A stretch of 64,000 nucleotides of DNA from Ignavibacteriaceae bacterium (GTDB lineage Bacteria > Bacteroidota > Ignavibacteria > Ignavibacteriales > Ignavibacteriaceae), in contig JALNZG010000001.1 of the NCBI GenBank assembly GCA_023229425.1, positions 372,001-436,000 on the forward strand, given 5' to 3'. Within the stretch, counting starts at the first letter, position 1. Each line of letters begins with the position of its first letter. The notes beneath the pieces were generated by a model, which was given only the letters and a program-made list of their open reading frames with translations, did not search any database and was not told where the DNA came from. This document shows positions 45,158 to 53,329 of the stretch, one piece after another. Position numbers and translations under genes: made by a program.

Positions 45158-45169
45158 ATTAGGAATGAG

Positions 45170-45189
45170 GAATTACGAATTAGGAATTA
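45170..45189. repeat. GAATTACGAATTAGGAATTA repeat, second copy
   Basis: This 20-mer is identical to 19877-19896. It sits in the 76-bp gap between the priming transferase and the polyprenol-phosphate mannosyltransferase. Confidence 0.65.
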
Positions 45190-45233
45190 ATTCTTCTAAA
45201 TATTAACTGAATACAAATAACTGAAAACTAATT

Positions 45234-45953
45234 ATGCCCAAAACTTTGATTATCATTCCAACGTATAACGAATTAAACAATATCACCCGTTTAATTCCGG
45301 ATATCTTTCAACTCCATCCAAACGATGTTGAAATTCTTGTTGTTGATGATAATTCTCCCGATGGTACGGGAAAGTACCTTGATGAATTATCTGTAATTAA
45401 CAATAAAGTGCATGTGCTGCACCGAGAAAAAAAGCTTGGTTTGGGAACAGCATATTGTGCCGGATTTAAATACGCATTACAACGCGATTACGATTATATT
45501 TTTGAAATGGATGCTGATTATTCCCATGACCCAAAGGAAATAAAGAACTTTTTAAATGCTATCGAACATTGCGATTTTGTTATCGGCAGCCGTTATAAAA
45601 CCGGTGTAAATGTTGTCAACTGGCCAATGCAGCGTTTAATGCTTAGTTGGTTCGCAAATAAATATACAAGAGTAATTACCGGAATGCGGATTACAGATTC
45701 TACCGGAGGCTTCAAATGTTTCCGTAGAAAAGTCTTGGAATCAATCGATCTCGAAAAAATTAAGTCTAATGGTTATGCTTTTCAAATTGAAATGAATTTT
45801 AAAGCGATTCATAATGGTTTTAAGTTTTGCGAAGTTCCGATCATTTTTATTGACCGCCATTCGGGACATTCTAAAATGTCTAAAAAAATTGTCCGCGAAG
45901 CAGTCTTTTTGGTATGGAAACTCCGCTTGCGGAGCATGTTTCATTTATTATAA
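45234..45953 (+). CDS. Polyprenol monophosphomannose synthase (DPM1-like GT2)
   Basis: A 239-residue GT2 enzyme without membrane helices, resembling dolichyl-phosphate mannosyltransferase: LIIIPTYNELNNITRLIPDI, VVDDNSPDGTGKYL, the DxD in FEMDADYSHDPKEI, and GSRYKTGVNVVNWPMQR. It would load a sugar, usually mannose, onto a polyprenyl phosphate for use by periplasmic transferases. Followed by the GT2 fusion gene 11 bp on. Confidence 0.9.
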   Translation: MPKTLIIIPTYNELNNITRLIPDIFQLHPNDVEILVVDDNSPDGTGKYLDELSVINNKVHVLHREKKLGLGTAYCAGFKYALQRDYDYIFEMDADYSHDPKEIKNFLNAIEHCDFVIGSRYKTGVNVVNWPMQRLMLSWFANKYTRVITGMRITDSTGGFKCFRRKVLESIDLEKIKSNGYAFQIEMNFKAIHNGFKFCEVPIIFIDRHSGHSKMSKKIVREAVFLVWKLRLRSMFHLL

Positions 45954-45964
45954 AATGAGTTGAC

Positions 45965-47944
45965 TTGGACCTTTCAATTATCATCGTTAATTACAACGTA
46001 AAAGAATTTTTACAAAATCTTCTCACTTCTCTATTTAAAGCGGTTGCTAATCTTACTTCAGAAATCATCATTGTAGATAATGGATCCGATGACGGAAGCG
46101 TTGAAATGTTGCGCGATAAATTTCCGCAAATAACCTTAATTGCAAACAAAGAAAATTTAGGATTCAGTAAAGCAAACAATCTCGGACTAAAAATAGCCAA
46201 GGGGAAATTTTTACTGCTTCTCAATCCCGATACAATTGTACAAGAAGATACATTTGAAAAACTGATTAAGTTTTTCAACCAACAACAAGATGCCGGAATG
46301 ACAGGATGTAAAATTCTTAATCCCGACGGCACATTGCAGTTAGCATGCAGAAGAAGTTTTCCCGGACCGTGGACATCTTTTTGCAAGGTAAGCGGCTTAA
46401 GTGCATTATTTCCAAACAGTAGATTATTCGCCAGGTATAATTTAACTTTTATGGATGAGAATCAATCGTATGAAGTTGATGCGATCTCTGGTTCGTTTAT
46501 GATGGTTAGGCGCGAAGTCTTTGAAAAGATCGGCGGATTGGATGAGCAGTTTTTTATGTACGGAGAAGATTTAGACTGGTGCTACCGTGTCCAAAAATCC
46601 GGCTGGAGAGTTTATTATGTACATGAAACAACGATCATTCATTATAAAGGTGAAAGCACAAAACGTAGCAGCTTGGATGAAACAAAATTTTTCTACCACG
46701 CAATGCATCTTTTTGTAAAGAAGCATTTTGCCTCGTCTTTATTGGTCGAGATCATTCTTCGATTGGCAATTATCTTCCGGCAGTTGCTTGCATTTCTCGG
46801 CAAGCAAAAACTTCCTATTGCGGCGCTTCTTTTAGATTTTGTATTTTTTAATCTCTCATTATTTCTCACGGAAAAACTTTATTCGCAATTTAGAACGTGG
46901 CGCGGTTTCCCGGAATCAACTCATCTTATCGTTTACACTATTCCAGCGCTTGTTCAAATTTTAGTGAGTGCAAGTTCCGGGGCATATAAAAAAGAAGCGC
47001 TCCCGGTTTTACGGATTTTTCCGGCACTACTTTCCGGTTTTTTTGTGATTTCTTCCCTCACTTATTTTTTTAAGGATTTTGCCTATAGCCGCGGCGTTGT
47101 TCTTTTAACTTTTATCTTGTTGGTTTTTATACTTAGTGGATGGCGTATTATATTTAGATTGATTTTCAAGATCGGTTTACCGCAAGTTGATAAAACTATA
47201 GTAAAAACGCTGGTTGTCGGTACAACAAAATCATCGCTCGAAATTGCAAAAAAATTGAAAGAAAAACCTTCAAGTTACCACGCAATTATCGGGCTAATCT
47301 CGGAAACCAGGAAAGAGATCGGCGAGCATTTCGGTGTCTTCGAAGTTATCGGCAGTTTGCAGAATATTCAAAAAGTAATTAGAGAAAAAAAAATTAGCGT
47401 AGTTATTTTTCCATCGGAAGAAGTTTCCTATACCGCAATGATGAGTGTGGTTGCCGACTGTCAGAAAGAAAATGTTGAGTTCAAACTTGCCGGTTCAAAT
47501 CTCGATTTTCTTGTCGGCAAATCTTCCGTCTATCTTTTAGAGGATATTCCTTTCATTGAAATAACTTATAACATTTCGCAAACCGGACATCGCTTTATTA
47601 AAAGAAGTTTTGATTTACTGGTTGGGCTTTTTTTGTTATTTACTCTTTACCCGGTCTTCTTTTTGAAAAGAAATCTTTTAAAAAGAAAATCGCTCATGAT
47701 GGATTTTATTTTAGAAATTCCAAAAGTAGTTGGAGGTAGGTTTAGTTTTGTTGGACCGAAAGAGAATATGGCTTCGAATCTTTTTTTAGGAAAGAAGGGA
47801 ATTACAGGAATTTGGTTTACCGACTCTGAGAACGAGGAAAACTTGGAAAAATTGAATATATTTTACGCAAAGAATCAAAACATTTGGCTCGATTTGGAAA
47901 TACTAAGCAAAACATTTTTCTTGCTCAAGGCAAGAAGGAAATAA
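45965..47944 (+). CDS. Glycosyltransferase 2 fused to a degenerate priming-transferase domain
   Basis: A 659-residue fusion. Residues 1-260 form a full GT2 domain (SIIIVNYNVKEFLQNLL, NPDT, FFMYGEDLDWCYRVQKSGW). Several helices follow (about 280-400), then an NAD-binding-like domain (TLVVGTTKSSLEIAKKL). From about 546 the end resembles the priming-transferase catalytic domain: KRSFDLLVGLFLL, GRFSFVGPKE, KKGITGIWFT and IWLDLEILSKTFF. The middle that should carry KFRSM and DELPQ is missing, so this half cannot catalyse. It may serve as a membrane or complex-forming platform. The start is TTG 45965, directly before the GT2 motif. Confidence 0.85.
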   Translation: MDLSIIIVNYNVKEFLQNLLTSLFKAVANLTSEIIIVDNGSDDGSVEMLRDKFPQITLIANKENLGFSKANNLGLKIAKGKFLLLLNPDTIVQEDTFEKLIKFFNQQQDAGMTGCKILNPDGTLQLACRRSFPGPWTSFCKVSGLSALFPNSRLFARYNLTFMDENQSYEVDAISGSFMMVRREVFEKIGGLDEQFFMYGEDLDWCYRVQKSGWRVYYVHETTIIHYKGESTKRSSLDETKFFYHAMHLFVKKHFASSLLVEIILRLAIIFRQLLAFLGKQKLPIAALLLDFVFFNLSLFLTEKLYSQFRTWRGFPESTHLIVYTIPALVQILVSASSGAYKKEALPVLRIFPALLSGFFVISSLTYFFKDFAYSRGVVLLTFILLVFILSGWRIIFRLIFKIGLPQVDKTIVKTLVVGTTKSSLEIAKKLKEKPSSYHAIIGLISETRKEIGEHFGVFEVIGSLQNIQKVIREKKISVVIFPSEEVSYTAMMSVVADCQKENVEFKLAGSNLDFLVGKSSVYLLEDIPFIEITYNISQTGHRFIKRSFDLLVGLFLLFTLYPVFFLKRNLLKRKSLMMDFILEIPKVVGGRFSFVGPKENMASNLFLGKKGITGIWFTDSENEENLEKLNIFYAKNQNIWLDLEILSKTFFLLKARRK

Positions 47945-47947
47945 TTT

Positions 47948-48898
47948 ATGGCAAAAGCGATTTTAGATTTTGAAAAACCTATTTATGAACTTGAAGAAAA
48001 GTTAGCCGAAATGAAAAAAGTTTCGGACAACCTGGATATTGCCGGTGAAATTAAAATAATTGAGGAGAAAGTGGAAACACTAAAGGAATCGATTTATAGA
48101 GATCTAACACGTTGGCAGCGCGTGCAACTAGCAAGACATCCTGAGCGTCCCTACACACTTGATTATATTTACATGATGACGCAAAATTTTATTGAATTGC
48201 ATGGTGATAGAAATTTCGGTGACGATAAAGCTATTGTAGGTGGGTTTGCCAAGATTGATGAACATAAAGTGATGATTATCGGGCATCAAAAAGGACGGGA
48301 CACAAAATCCAATCTTTACAGAAATTTTGGAATGCCAAATCCCGAAGGATACCGCAAAGCTTTGCGCTTGATGAAACTTGCGGAAAAATTTCATCGTCCC
48401 GTCATCACGATGATTGATACACCTGGTGCGTATCCCGGACTTGAAGCTGAAGAACGGGGACAAGCAGAAGCCATTGCCAGAAATTTATTGGAGATGAGCA
48501 GACTTAAAGTTCCGATCATCGTTGTTATTGTTGGCGAAGGGGCAAGCGGCGGTGCTTTGGGAATTGGGATTGGCGATAGAATTTTGATGCTGGAAAATAC
48601 TTGGTACTCGGTTATTAGTCCCGAATCTTGCTCAAGTATTTTATGGCGGAGTTGGGAATACAAAGAACAAGCGGCGGAATCGTTAAGACTTACCGCACCT
48701 GATTTACTTGAACAAAAAGTAATTGACCGCATTGTTCCGGAACCACTCGGCGGTGCGCATAAAGATCAGGAACTTGCCGCCTCAATTTTGAAAAAGGTTT
48801 TATTGGAAGAATTGCAACTGCTGGAAAAAATTAAACCTGAGAAATTAGTTGATATGCGATTGGAAAAATTCGGCAAAATGGGTGCGTGGATTGAATAA
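47948..48898 (+). CDS. accA: Acetyl-CoA carboxylase carboxyltransferase subunit alpha
   Basis: A 316-residue subunit that, with AccD, transfers carboxyl groups from biotin to acetyl-CoA to form malonyl-CoA. N-terminal coiled region [17 protein letters not shown], then [49 protein letters not shown] and [18 protein letters not shown]. Length is normal. It follows the fusion glycosyltransferase by 3 bp, so the housekeeping gene is read on the tail of the polysaccharide operon. Confidence 0.95.
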   Translation: MAKAILDFEKPIYELEEKLAEMKKVSDNLDIAGEIKIIEEKVETLKESIYRDLTRWQRVQLARHPERPYTLDYIYMMTQNFIELHGDRNFGDDKAIVGGFAKIDEHKVMIIGHQKGRDTKSNLYRNFGMPNPEGYRKALRLMKLAEKFHRPVITMIDTPGAYPGLEAEERGQAEAIARNLLEMSRLKVPIIVVIVGEGASGGALGIGIGDRILMLENTWYSVISPESCSSILWRSWEYKEQAAESLRLTAPDLLEQKVIDRIVPEPLGGAHKDQELAASILKKVLLEELQLLEKIKPEKLVDMRLEKFGKMGAWIE

Positions 48899-49109
48899 TC
48901 AACTTCAACAATTTCAATTTGCTAAATCACATCCTTCAGTTGGAGATTTCAAATCAACAGATAATGATGATAAGGAATATTGGCTTTCAAAATCGTTCAT
49001 GGAAAGACTTGAAGCGATAGAATATTTAAGACAAATTATGTTTAGCTATTATCCGGTTACCGAGAGACTTCAAAGATTTTTTGAAGTTGTTAAACTAAAT
49101 GATTTGTAG
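48891..49109 (+). CDS. Small hypothetical protein overlapping accA
   Basis: About 72 residues: [19 protein letters not shown], then [20 protein letters not shown] and [14 protein letters not shown] have the impression of a small conserved family found near nucleotidyltransferase or toxin-antitoxin genes, but no partner is present here and no function can be given. I prefer the TTG at 48891, which overlaps the accA stop; an upstream start inside accA would add residues that come from the accA reading in another frame. Confidence 0.55.
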   Translation: MNNQLQQFQFAKSHPSVGDFKSTDNDDKEYWLSKSFMERLEAIEYLRQIMFSYYPVTERLQRFFEVVKLNDL

Positions 49110-49153
49110 ATTTAAGATTTTAGACGATTTAGAAAAATTATCTCCTTAATAAT

Positions 49154-49576
49154 ATGCTCAAACACATCTCTACAATTCGTGTGCGTTATGCAGATACCGA
49201 TAAAATGCAATTTGTGTACAACGGAAAATATCTTGAATATTTTGAAGTCGGAAGAACCGAATTATTACGTTCGCTTGGCCTGCCATATAGTATAGTTGAA
49301 AATAACGGGTATCAGCTTCCGGTTATTGAAGCATCGGTGAAATATAAATCGCCTGCACATTACGATGATCTATTAGAAATTGAAACTACGGTAGAGAAGC
49401 TTCCAAATCCAAAATTCAGGATTCACTATGTTATCAGAAAAATAGAAACCCCCGAAAAAGAAATTGTAGCCGAAGGATTTACCGACCATCTTTTCATCAA
49501 AACAGAAACCAAACGCCCAACACGTCCGCCTAAATTTTATATGGATATCATTCTTCCTTTTTATCAATCAACATAA
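49154..49576 (+). CDS. Acyl-CoA thioesterase, YbgC/4HBT hotdog family
   Basis: A 140-residue hotdog-fold thioesterase: IRVRYADTDKMQFVYNGKYL followed by EYFEVGRTELLRSLGL, then VIEASVKYKSPAHYDDLLEI. The aspartate in YADTD is the expected catalytic residue; the usual histidine-containing VYHANY is here VYNGKY. It hydrolyses acyl-CoA esters, with the in vivo substrate unknown. Confidence 0.87.
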   Translation: MLKHISTIRVRYADTDKMQFVYNGKYLEYFEVGRTELLRSLGLPYSIVENNGYQLPVIEASVKYKSPAHYDDLLEIETTVEKLPNPKFRIHYVIRKIETPEKEIVAEGFTDHLFIKTETKRPTRPPKFYMDIILPFYQST

Positions 49577-49606
49577 AAAGATGAAGAAGCAAAAATTTTC
49601 ACAGCA

Positions 49607-51076
49607 ATGAGAGAAAAAATTAAGCAGCTTACCAAGGACACCGCCTTGTACGGTATCAGTACAATGGTTGGAAGGTTTTTAAATTTTCTTCTTGTTCCGT
49701 TTTATACAAACATTTTTCCACCGGCAGATTACGGAGTTGTTGCTAATCTTTATACCCTTATCGCATTGCTCAATATTATTTTTCTCTACGGATTGGATTC
49801 TGCTTATTTAAAATTTGCCGCTTCGGATGATTTTGAAGATAAGAAAAAAGTTTTTTCATCTTCGTTTTTGACGGTTCTGTTTACATCGTTGATTTTTACC
49901 GGTATACTGCTTGCCTCAGGGAATTTCATAAATAAAATTTTTGCTGTTCCTGAACGATATGAAAACCTGTTAACAGTAACGGGATTCATTCTTCTCTTTG
50001 ACGCTCTTTCTGCTTTACCCTTTATTTATTTGCGTATAGCAAGAAGGGCAGCGAAATTTTCAGCGATAAAAATCACAAATATTGCCTTAACAATTCTTCT
50101 AAATATTGTTTTGATTTTAATTCTTAAGAAGGGAATTGAAGCGGTATTCATCAGCAATTTAATAGCTTCGATTGCGACGTTTTTGATTTTACTGCCGGAC
50201 ATTTTCTCGCAGTTGAAACTTCATATTGATAAAGCCGTCCTAAAAAGATTAATGAAATTCGGCATCCCGTACTTACCAGGCGGACTAGCCGCAATGTTTA
50301 TGCAGTTAATTGACCGCCCGATTGTTACGCATTTAACCGACTTAACCACAGTCGGCATTTATAATGCTAATTATAAACTTGGTATATTTATGATGCTTTT
50401 TGTTTCGATGTTTCAATATGCATGGCAACCGTTTTCACTTCAATATGCAAAAGACAAAGACGCAAAAGAATTATTTGCAAAAGTCTTTACCCTTTTTACC
50501 GTTGTGGGAACATTAATTTTGCTTTTTCTTTCACTCTTTATAACCGACATCGCAAAATTTTCCATCGGCGGAAAATCATTAATTGGTGAAGCATATTGGA
50601 GCGGATTATCAATTGTTCCGATTATTTTGACGGCATATTTATTTAACGGATTTTACATCAACTTTTCCGCAGCGATCTATATAAAAGAAAAAAGTTCATC
50701 CGTTCCTTTATTAATGGGAGTTGGAGCAATCACGAATGTTGCAGCAAATTTTTTGCTTATTCCAATTTTTAATATTACGGGTGCGGCGCTTGCAACCTTA
50801 TTTAGCTATAGTGCGATGGCATTTGGTTTTTATTTCGTCTCGCAAAAGCATTTCCCAGTTAACTATGAATGGAGAAAAATCGGCAAAACTTTTTTTCTCT
50901 TAATGGTTATTGCAATGCTTTTTTACTCTATTCATTTTTTCGGAACGGTTGAACTCTATTATAAAATATTTTTGTTAATGCTTTTTATCGGAGGTTTATT
51001 CGGATTGAATATTATTCCTAAAAACGAATTGCTAATTGTAAAAAAATTCCTTTCAAGAAAGAATAACGATGGATGA
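49607..51076 (+). CDS. Polysaccharide flippase/MATE-like membrane protein (second)
   Basis: A 489-residue protein with 12-14 helices and the flippase start KDTALYGISTMVGRFLNFLL, VPFYTNIFPPADYGVVANLY, as well as KFGIPYLPGGLAAMFMQLID. It belongs to the same broad superfamily as the Wzx at 37627 but is not a close copy. It is outside the polysaccharide locus and overlaps dut by 8 bp. Cargo (O-unit, lipid II or other) is not resolved. Confidence 0.88.
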   Translation: MREKIKQLTKDTALYGISTMVGRFLNFLLVPFYTNIFPPADYGVVANLYTLIALLNIIFLYGLDSAYLKFAASDDFEDKKKVFSSSFLTVLFTSLIFTGILLASGNFINKIFAVPERYENLLTVTGFILLFDALSALPFIYLRIARRAAKFSAIKITNIALTILLNIVLILILKKGIEAVFISNLIASIATFLILLPDIFSQLKLHIDKAVLKRLMKFGIPYLPGGLAAMFMQLIDRPIVTHLTDLTTVGIYNANYKLGIFMMLFVSMFQYAWQPFSLQYAKDKDAKELFAKVFTLFTVVGTLILLFLSLFITDIAKFSIGGKSLIGEAYWSGLSIVPIILTAYLFNGFYINFSAAIYIKEKSSSVPLLMGVGAITNVAANFLLIPIFNITGAALATLFSYSAMAFGFYFVSQKHFPVNYEWRKIGKTFFLLMVIAMLFYSIHFFGTVELYYKIFLLMLFIGGLFGLNIIPKNELLIVKKFLSRKNNDG

Positions 51077-51521
51077 AATAAAAGTTAAAGTGAAACGGCT
51101 TTCAGATGAGTTTGCAGATATTCCGCTTCCGGTCTATGCAACACACGGCAGCGCCGGATTAGATATTGCAGCCGCAGTTAAAGAAGAAATTATTATTCCG
51201 AAAGGAAAGATTAGTTTAATTCCAACGAATTTTTCGGTTGAAATTCCGGAAGGATATGAAATACAAGTTCGACCAAGGAGTGGATTAGCGATCAAACATG
51301 GAATAACCGTTCTCAACTCTCCTGGGACGATTGATTCAGATTACCGTGGTGAAGTGAAAATAATTTTAATAAATCTTGGCGAAGAAGATTATACAATTTC
51401 TCGTGGTGAGAGAATTGCACAGCTTGTGGTTTCTAAAGCATATCAGGCAAAATTTACGGAAGTGGAAGACTTGAACAACAGCCAAAGGGGCAAAGGGGGA
51501 TTTGGGCATTCAGGGAAATGA
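51069..51521 (+). CDS. dut: dUTP diphosphatase (dUTPase)
   Basis: A 150-residue trimeric dUTPase that hydrolyses dUTP to dUMP. All five motifs are present: HGSAGLDIAA, RPRSGLAIKHGI, LNSPGTIDSDYRGEVKI, RIAQLV and the terminal QRGKGGFGHSG. The ATG overlaps the flippase end. Confidence 0.95.
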   Translation: MDEIKVKVKRLSDEFADIPLPVYATHGSAGLDIAAAVKEEIIIPKGKISLIPTNFSVEIPEGYEIQVRPRSGLAIKHGITVLNSPGTIDSDYRGEVKIILINLGEEDYTISRGERIAQLVVSKAYQAKFTEVEDLNNSQRGKGGFGHSGK

Positions 51522-51541
51522 AATTATGAAAGGTAACAATT

Positions 51542-52201
51542 ATGAGTAACAAAATGATAGATGAAAATCAACTTCGATATTTGGATGGATTTCGGAACGA
51601 GGAAGATAAATTAATTCTCGAAATGGAATCGTTTGCCATCGAAAATGGAATTCCGATTCTTGACCGCTATGCTGCCGCGTTTCTTGAATTGCAAATTAGA
51701 ATTTGTAAACCGAAAAGAGTTTTGGAAATTGGAACCGCAATCGGATATTCATCAATAAGAATAACGCGCAATCTATCCAAAAAATCTGTACTACACACGA
51801 TTGAAAAAAGTGAAGACAATATCAAACTTGCGGAAGAAAATTTTAGTAAATCCGGTTTTTCGGAAAAAATAGTTCTCTACAAAGGTGATGCGCTCGAAAT
51901 AATGCCAAATCTTTCTAGCAAATATGATTTCATTTTTCTTGATGCCGACAAAGAAGATTACAAGCGGTTGTTTGATTATTCTCTTATGCTCTTAAAGAAA
52001 AAAGGAATTCTTTTTGTCGATAATCTTTTGTGGCATGGTTACGCAGCTGCAACGCGAGTCCCCAAAAATTTTAAGAATTCTACAAAAATGATTAGAGAGT
52101 TTAACAAAGTTTTTATGACTCAACAAAATTTGCAATCAACCATTCTAACAATTGGAGATGGAATTGGATTAGCAGTAAAAACGAAAAAGCGAAACAACTA
52201 A
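51542..52201 (+). CDS. Class I SAM-dependent O-methyltransferase (COMT-like, family 3)
   Basis: A 219-residue enzyme with the O-methyltransferase family 3 pattern: RVLEIGTAIGYSSIRITR binds SAM, FIFLDADKEDYKRLF and LFVDNLLWHGYAA mark metal and substrate sites. Bacterial relatives include tRNA 5-hydroxyuridine methyltransferase TrmR; substrate here is undetermined. Lies 20 bp after dut and 2 bp ahead of a hypothetical gene. Confidence 0.87.
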   Translation: MSNKMIDENQLRYLDGFRNEEDKLILEMESFAIENGIPILDRYAAAFLELQIRICKPKRVLEIGTAIGYSSIRITRNLSKKSVLHTIEKSEDNIKLAEENFSKSGFSEKIVLYKGDALEIMPNLSSKYDFIFLDADKEDYKRLFDYSLMLLKKKGILFVDNLLWHGYAAATRVPKNFKNSTKMIREFNKVFMTQQNLQSTILTIGDGIGLAVKTKKRNN

Positions 52202-52203
52202 AA

Positions 52204-52626
52204 ATGGCTCAAGATGCTGAACTATTCTGCAATGAAGTTGAAAAATTTTCAGATATGAAATTATTAGTGAAACCTGATCTTCAAACGCTTGTAATGGCTT
52301 CCGCTAATTCATTCCATGAAGAGTTATTCTTCTCAATTGCTTTTTCCGCAAAATATGTGCGGGGATTGCTTAGAGTTATTCAACAAGGGGTAACCAACCC
52401 GGACATAAAAAATCTTGCTCAGATAAAAAAGGATTTAGCAGAAAACATGGAACAAATTACCGCCAATTTGAAAATCCTAATTGCAAATGAATCAACTGAA
52501 GTGAAAGAAGAATTCGAACAGAATTATTTCTCTTTAACCGCGGAATCGTTTGCAAATCTTCGGAAATTGTTAAATGATTTAGAGTGGGTAAAAATTTATC
52601 ACAATCATTTGAAACGGACTAAATAA
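52204..52626 (+). CDS. Hypothetical helical protein
   Basis: A 140-residue soluble protein predicted by eye to be all helical (FSIAFSAKYVRGLLRVIQQG, KKDLAENMEQITANLKILIA, FANLRKLLNDLEWVKIYHNH). No signal, membrane segment or motif is recognised. It is cotranscribed with the O-methyltransferase and its end overlaps the convergent YigZ-like gene by 8 bp. Confidence 0.7.
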   Translation: MAQDAELFCNEVEKFSDMKLLVKPDLQTLVMASANSFHEELFFSIAFSAKYVRGLLRVIQQGVTNPDIKNLAQIKKDLAENMEQITANLKILIANESTEVKEEFEQNYFSLTAESFANLRKLLNDLEWVKIYHNHLKRTK

Positions 52627-53254
52627 ATATTATCTCAGGCTCAACTGCAAATTCAATTTTCCCGCTGGTTATAGCTACCAAAGTTTCTTTAATTTTTTCA
52701 AGAATTTTAACTTTGATTATCACGGAAAGAGAAATATTTTCGGAATAATTTGTTCCGGTGATTTTTATTTCAAGCTCGGTTAAAAGCTTATATACAGCAT
52801 TAACCGCTTCAAAAGAGAATGTTAGGGTGACTTTTTGTGCCGGATACTTGATAACTTTTTTACTTTGCTCAAGCGTTTCTGTTGCAGTAAGATAATATGC
52901 TTTCCCTAAGGGACCAACGCCTAATTTTGTTCCGCCAAAATAACGGATAACAATTACTAAAACATTCGTTAAATTAAAATGGGTGATAGCGTTGAGAAGC
53001 CTGATGCCGGCTGTTCCCGATGGTTCACCGTCATCACTGAATTTCGTATCACCATTAGCGCATTTATAGGCATAACAATGATGCGTTGCATCAAAACGCT
53101 TTTTCTTCACTTCAGTTAGGATGTCTTTTGCTTCTTTGGCGGTAGTAATTGGAAAAACTTGTCCCACAAAACTCGAGCCTTTTTCTTTTAAAATATACTC
53201 GGTGAAACCTTCAACTATCGTAATTTGTTGTGATGAATTAGATGATTGTAACAT
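52619..53254 (-). CDS. YigZ/IMPACT family protein (UPF0029)
   Basis: A 211-residue protein with the family core: KKKRFDATHHCYAYKC, SDDGEPSGTAGIRLLNAI and VVIRYFGGTKLGVGPLGKAY, plus a C-terminal DUF1949-like domain. IMPACT relatives affect translation control; the bacterial role is unclear. I placed the start at the ATG at 53254, which begins MLQSSNSSQQ and gives the usual length; the frame runs on to 53371 but that part overlaps the divergent uvrA start and is unlike the family. Confidence 0.88.
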   Translation of the reverse strand: MLQSSNSSQQITIVEGFTEYILKEKGSSFVGQVFPITTAKEAKDILTEVKKKRFDATHHCYAYKCANGDTKFSDDGEPSGTAGIRLLNAITHFNLTNVLVIVIRYFGGTKLGVGPLGKAYYLTATETLEQSKKVIKYPAQKVTLTFSFEAVNAVYKLLTELEIKITGTNYSENISLSVIIKVKILEKIKETLVAITSGKIEFAVEPEIIFI

Positions 53255-53329
53255 TTGTAAGGGAAAAATTTGTTTTTCAAAATAATGATTACTAAAATAA
53301 CTCTTTAAAAATAGAGACTTACGAAAATC

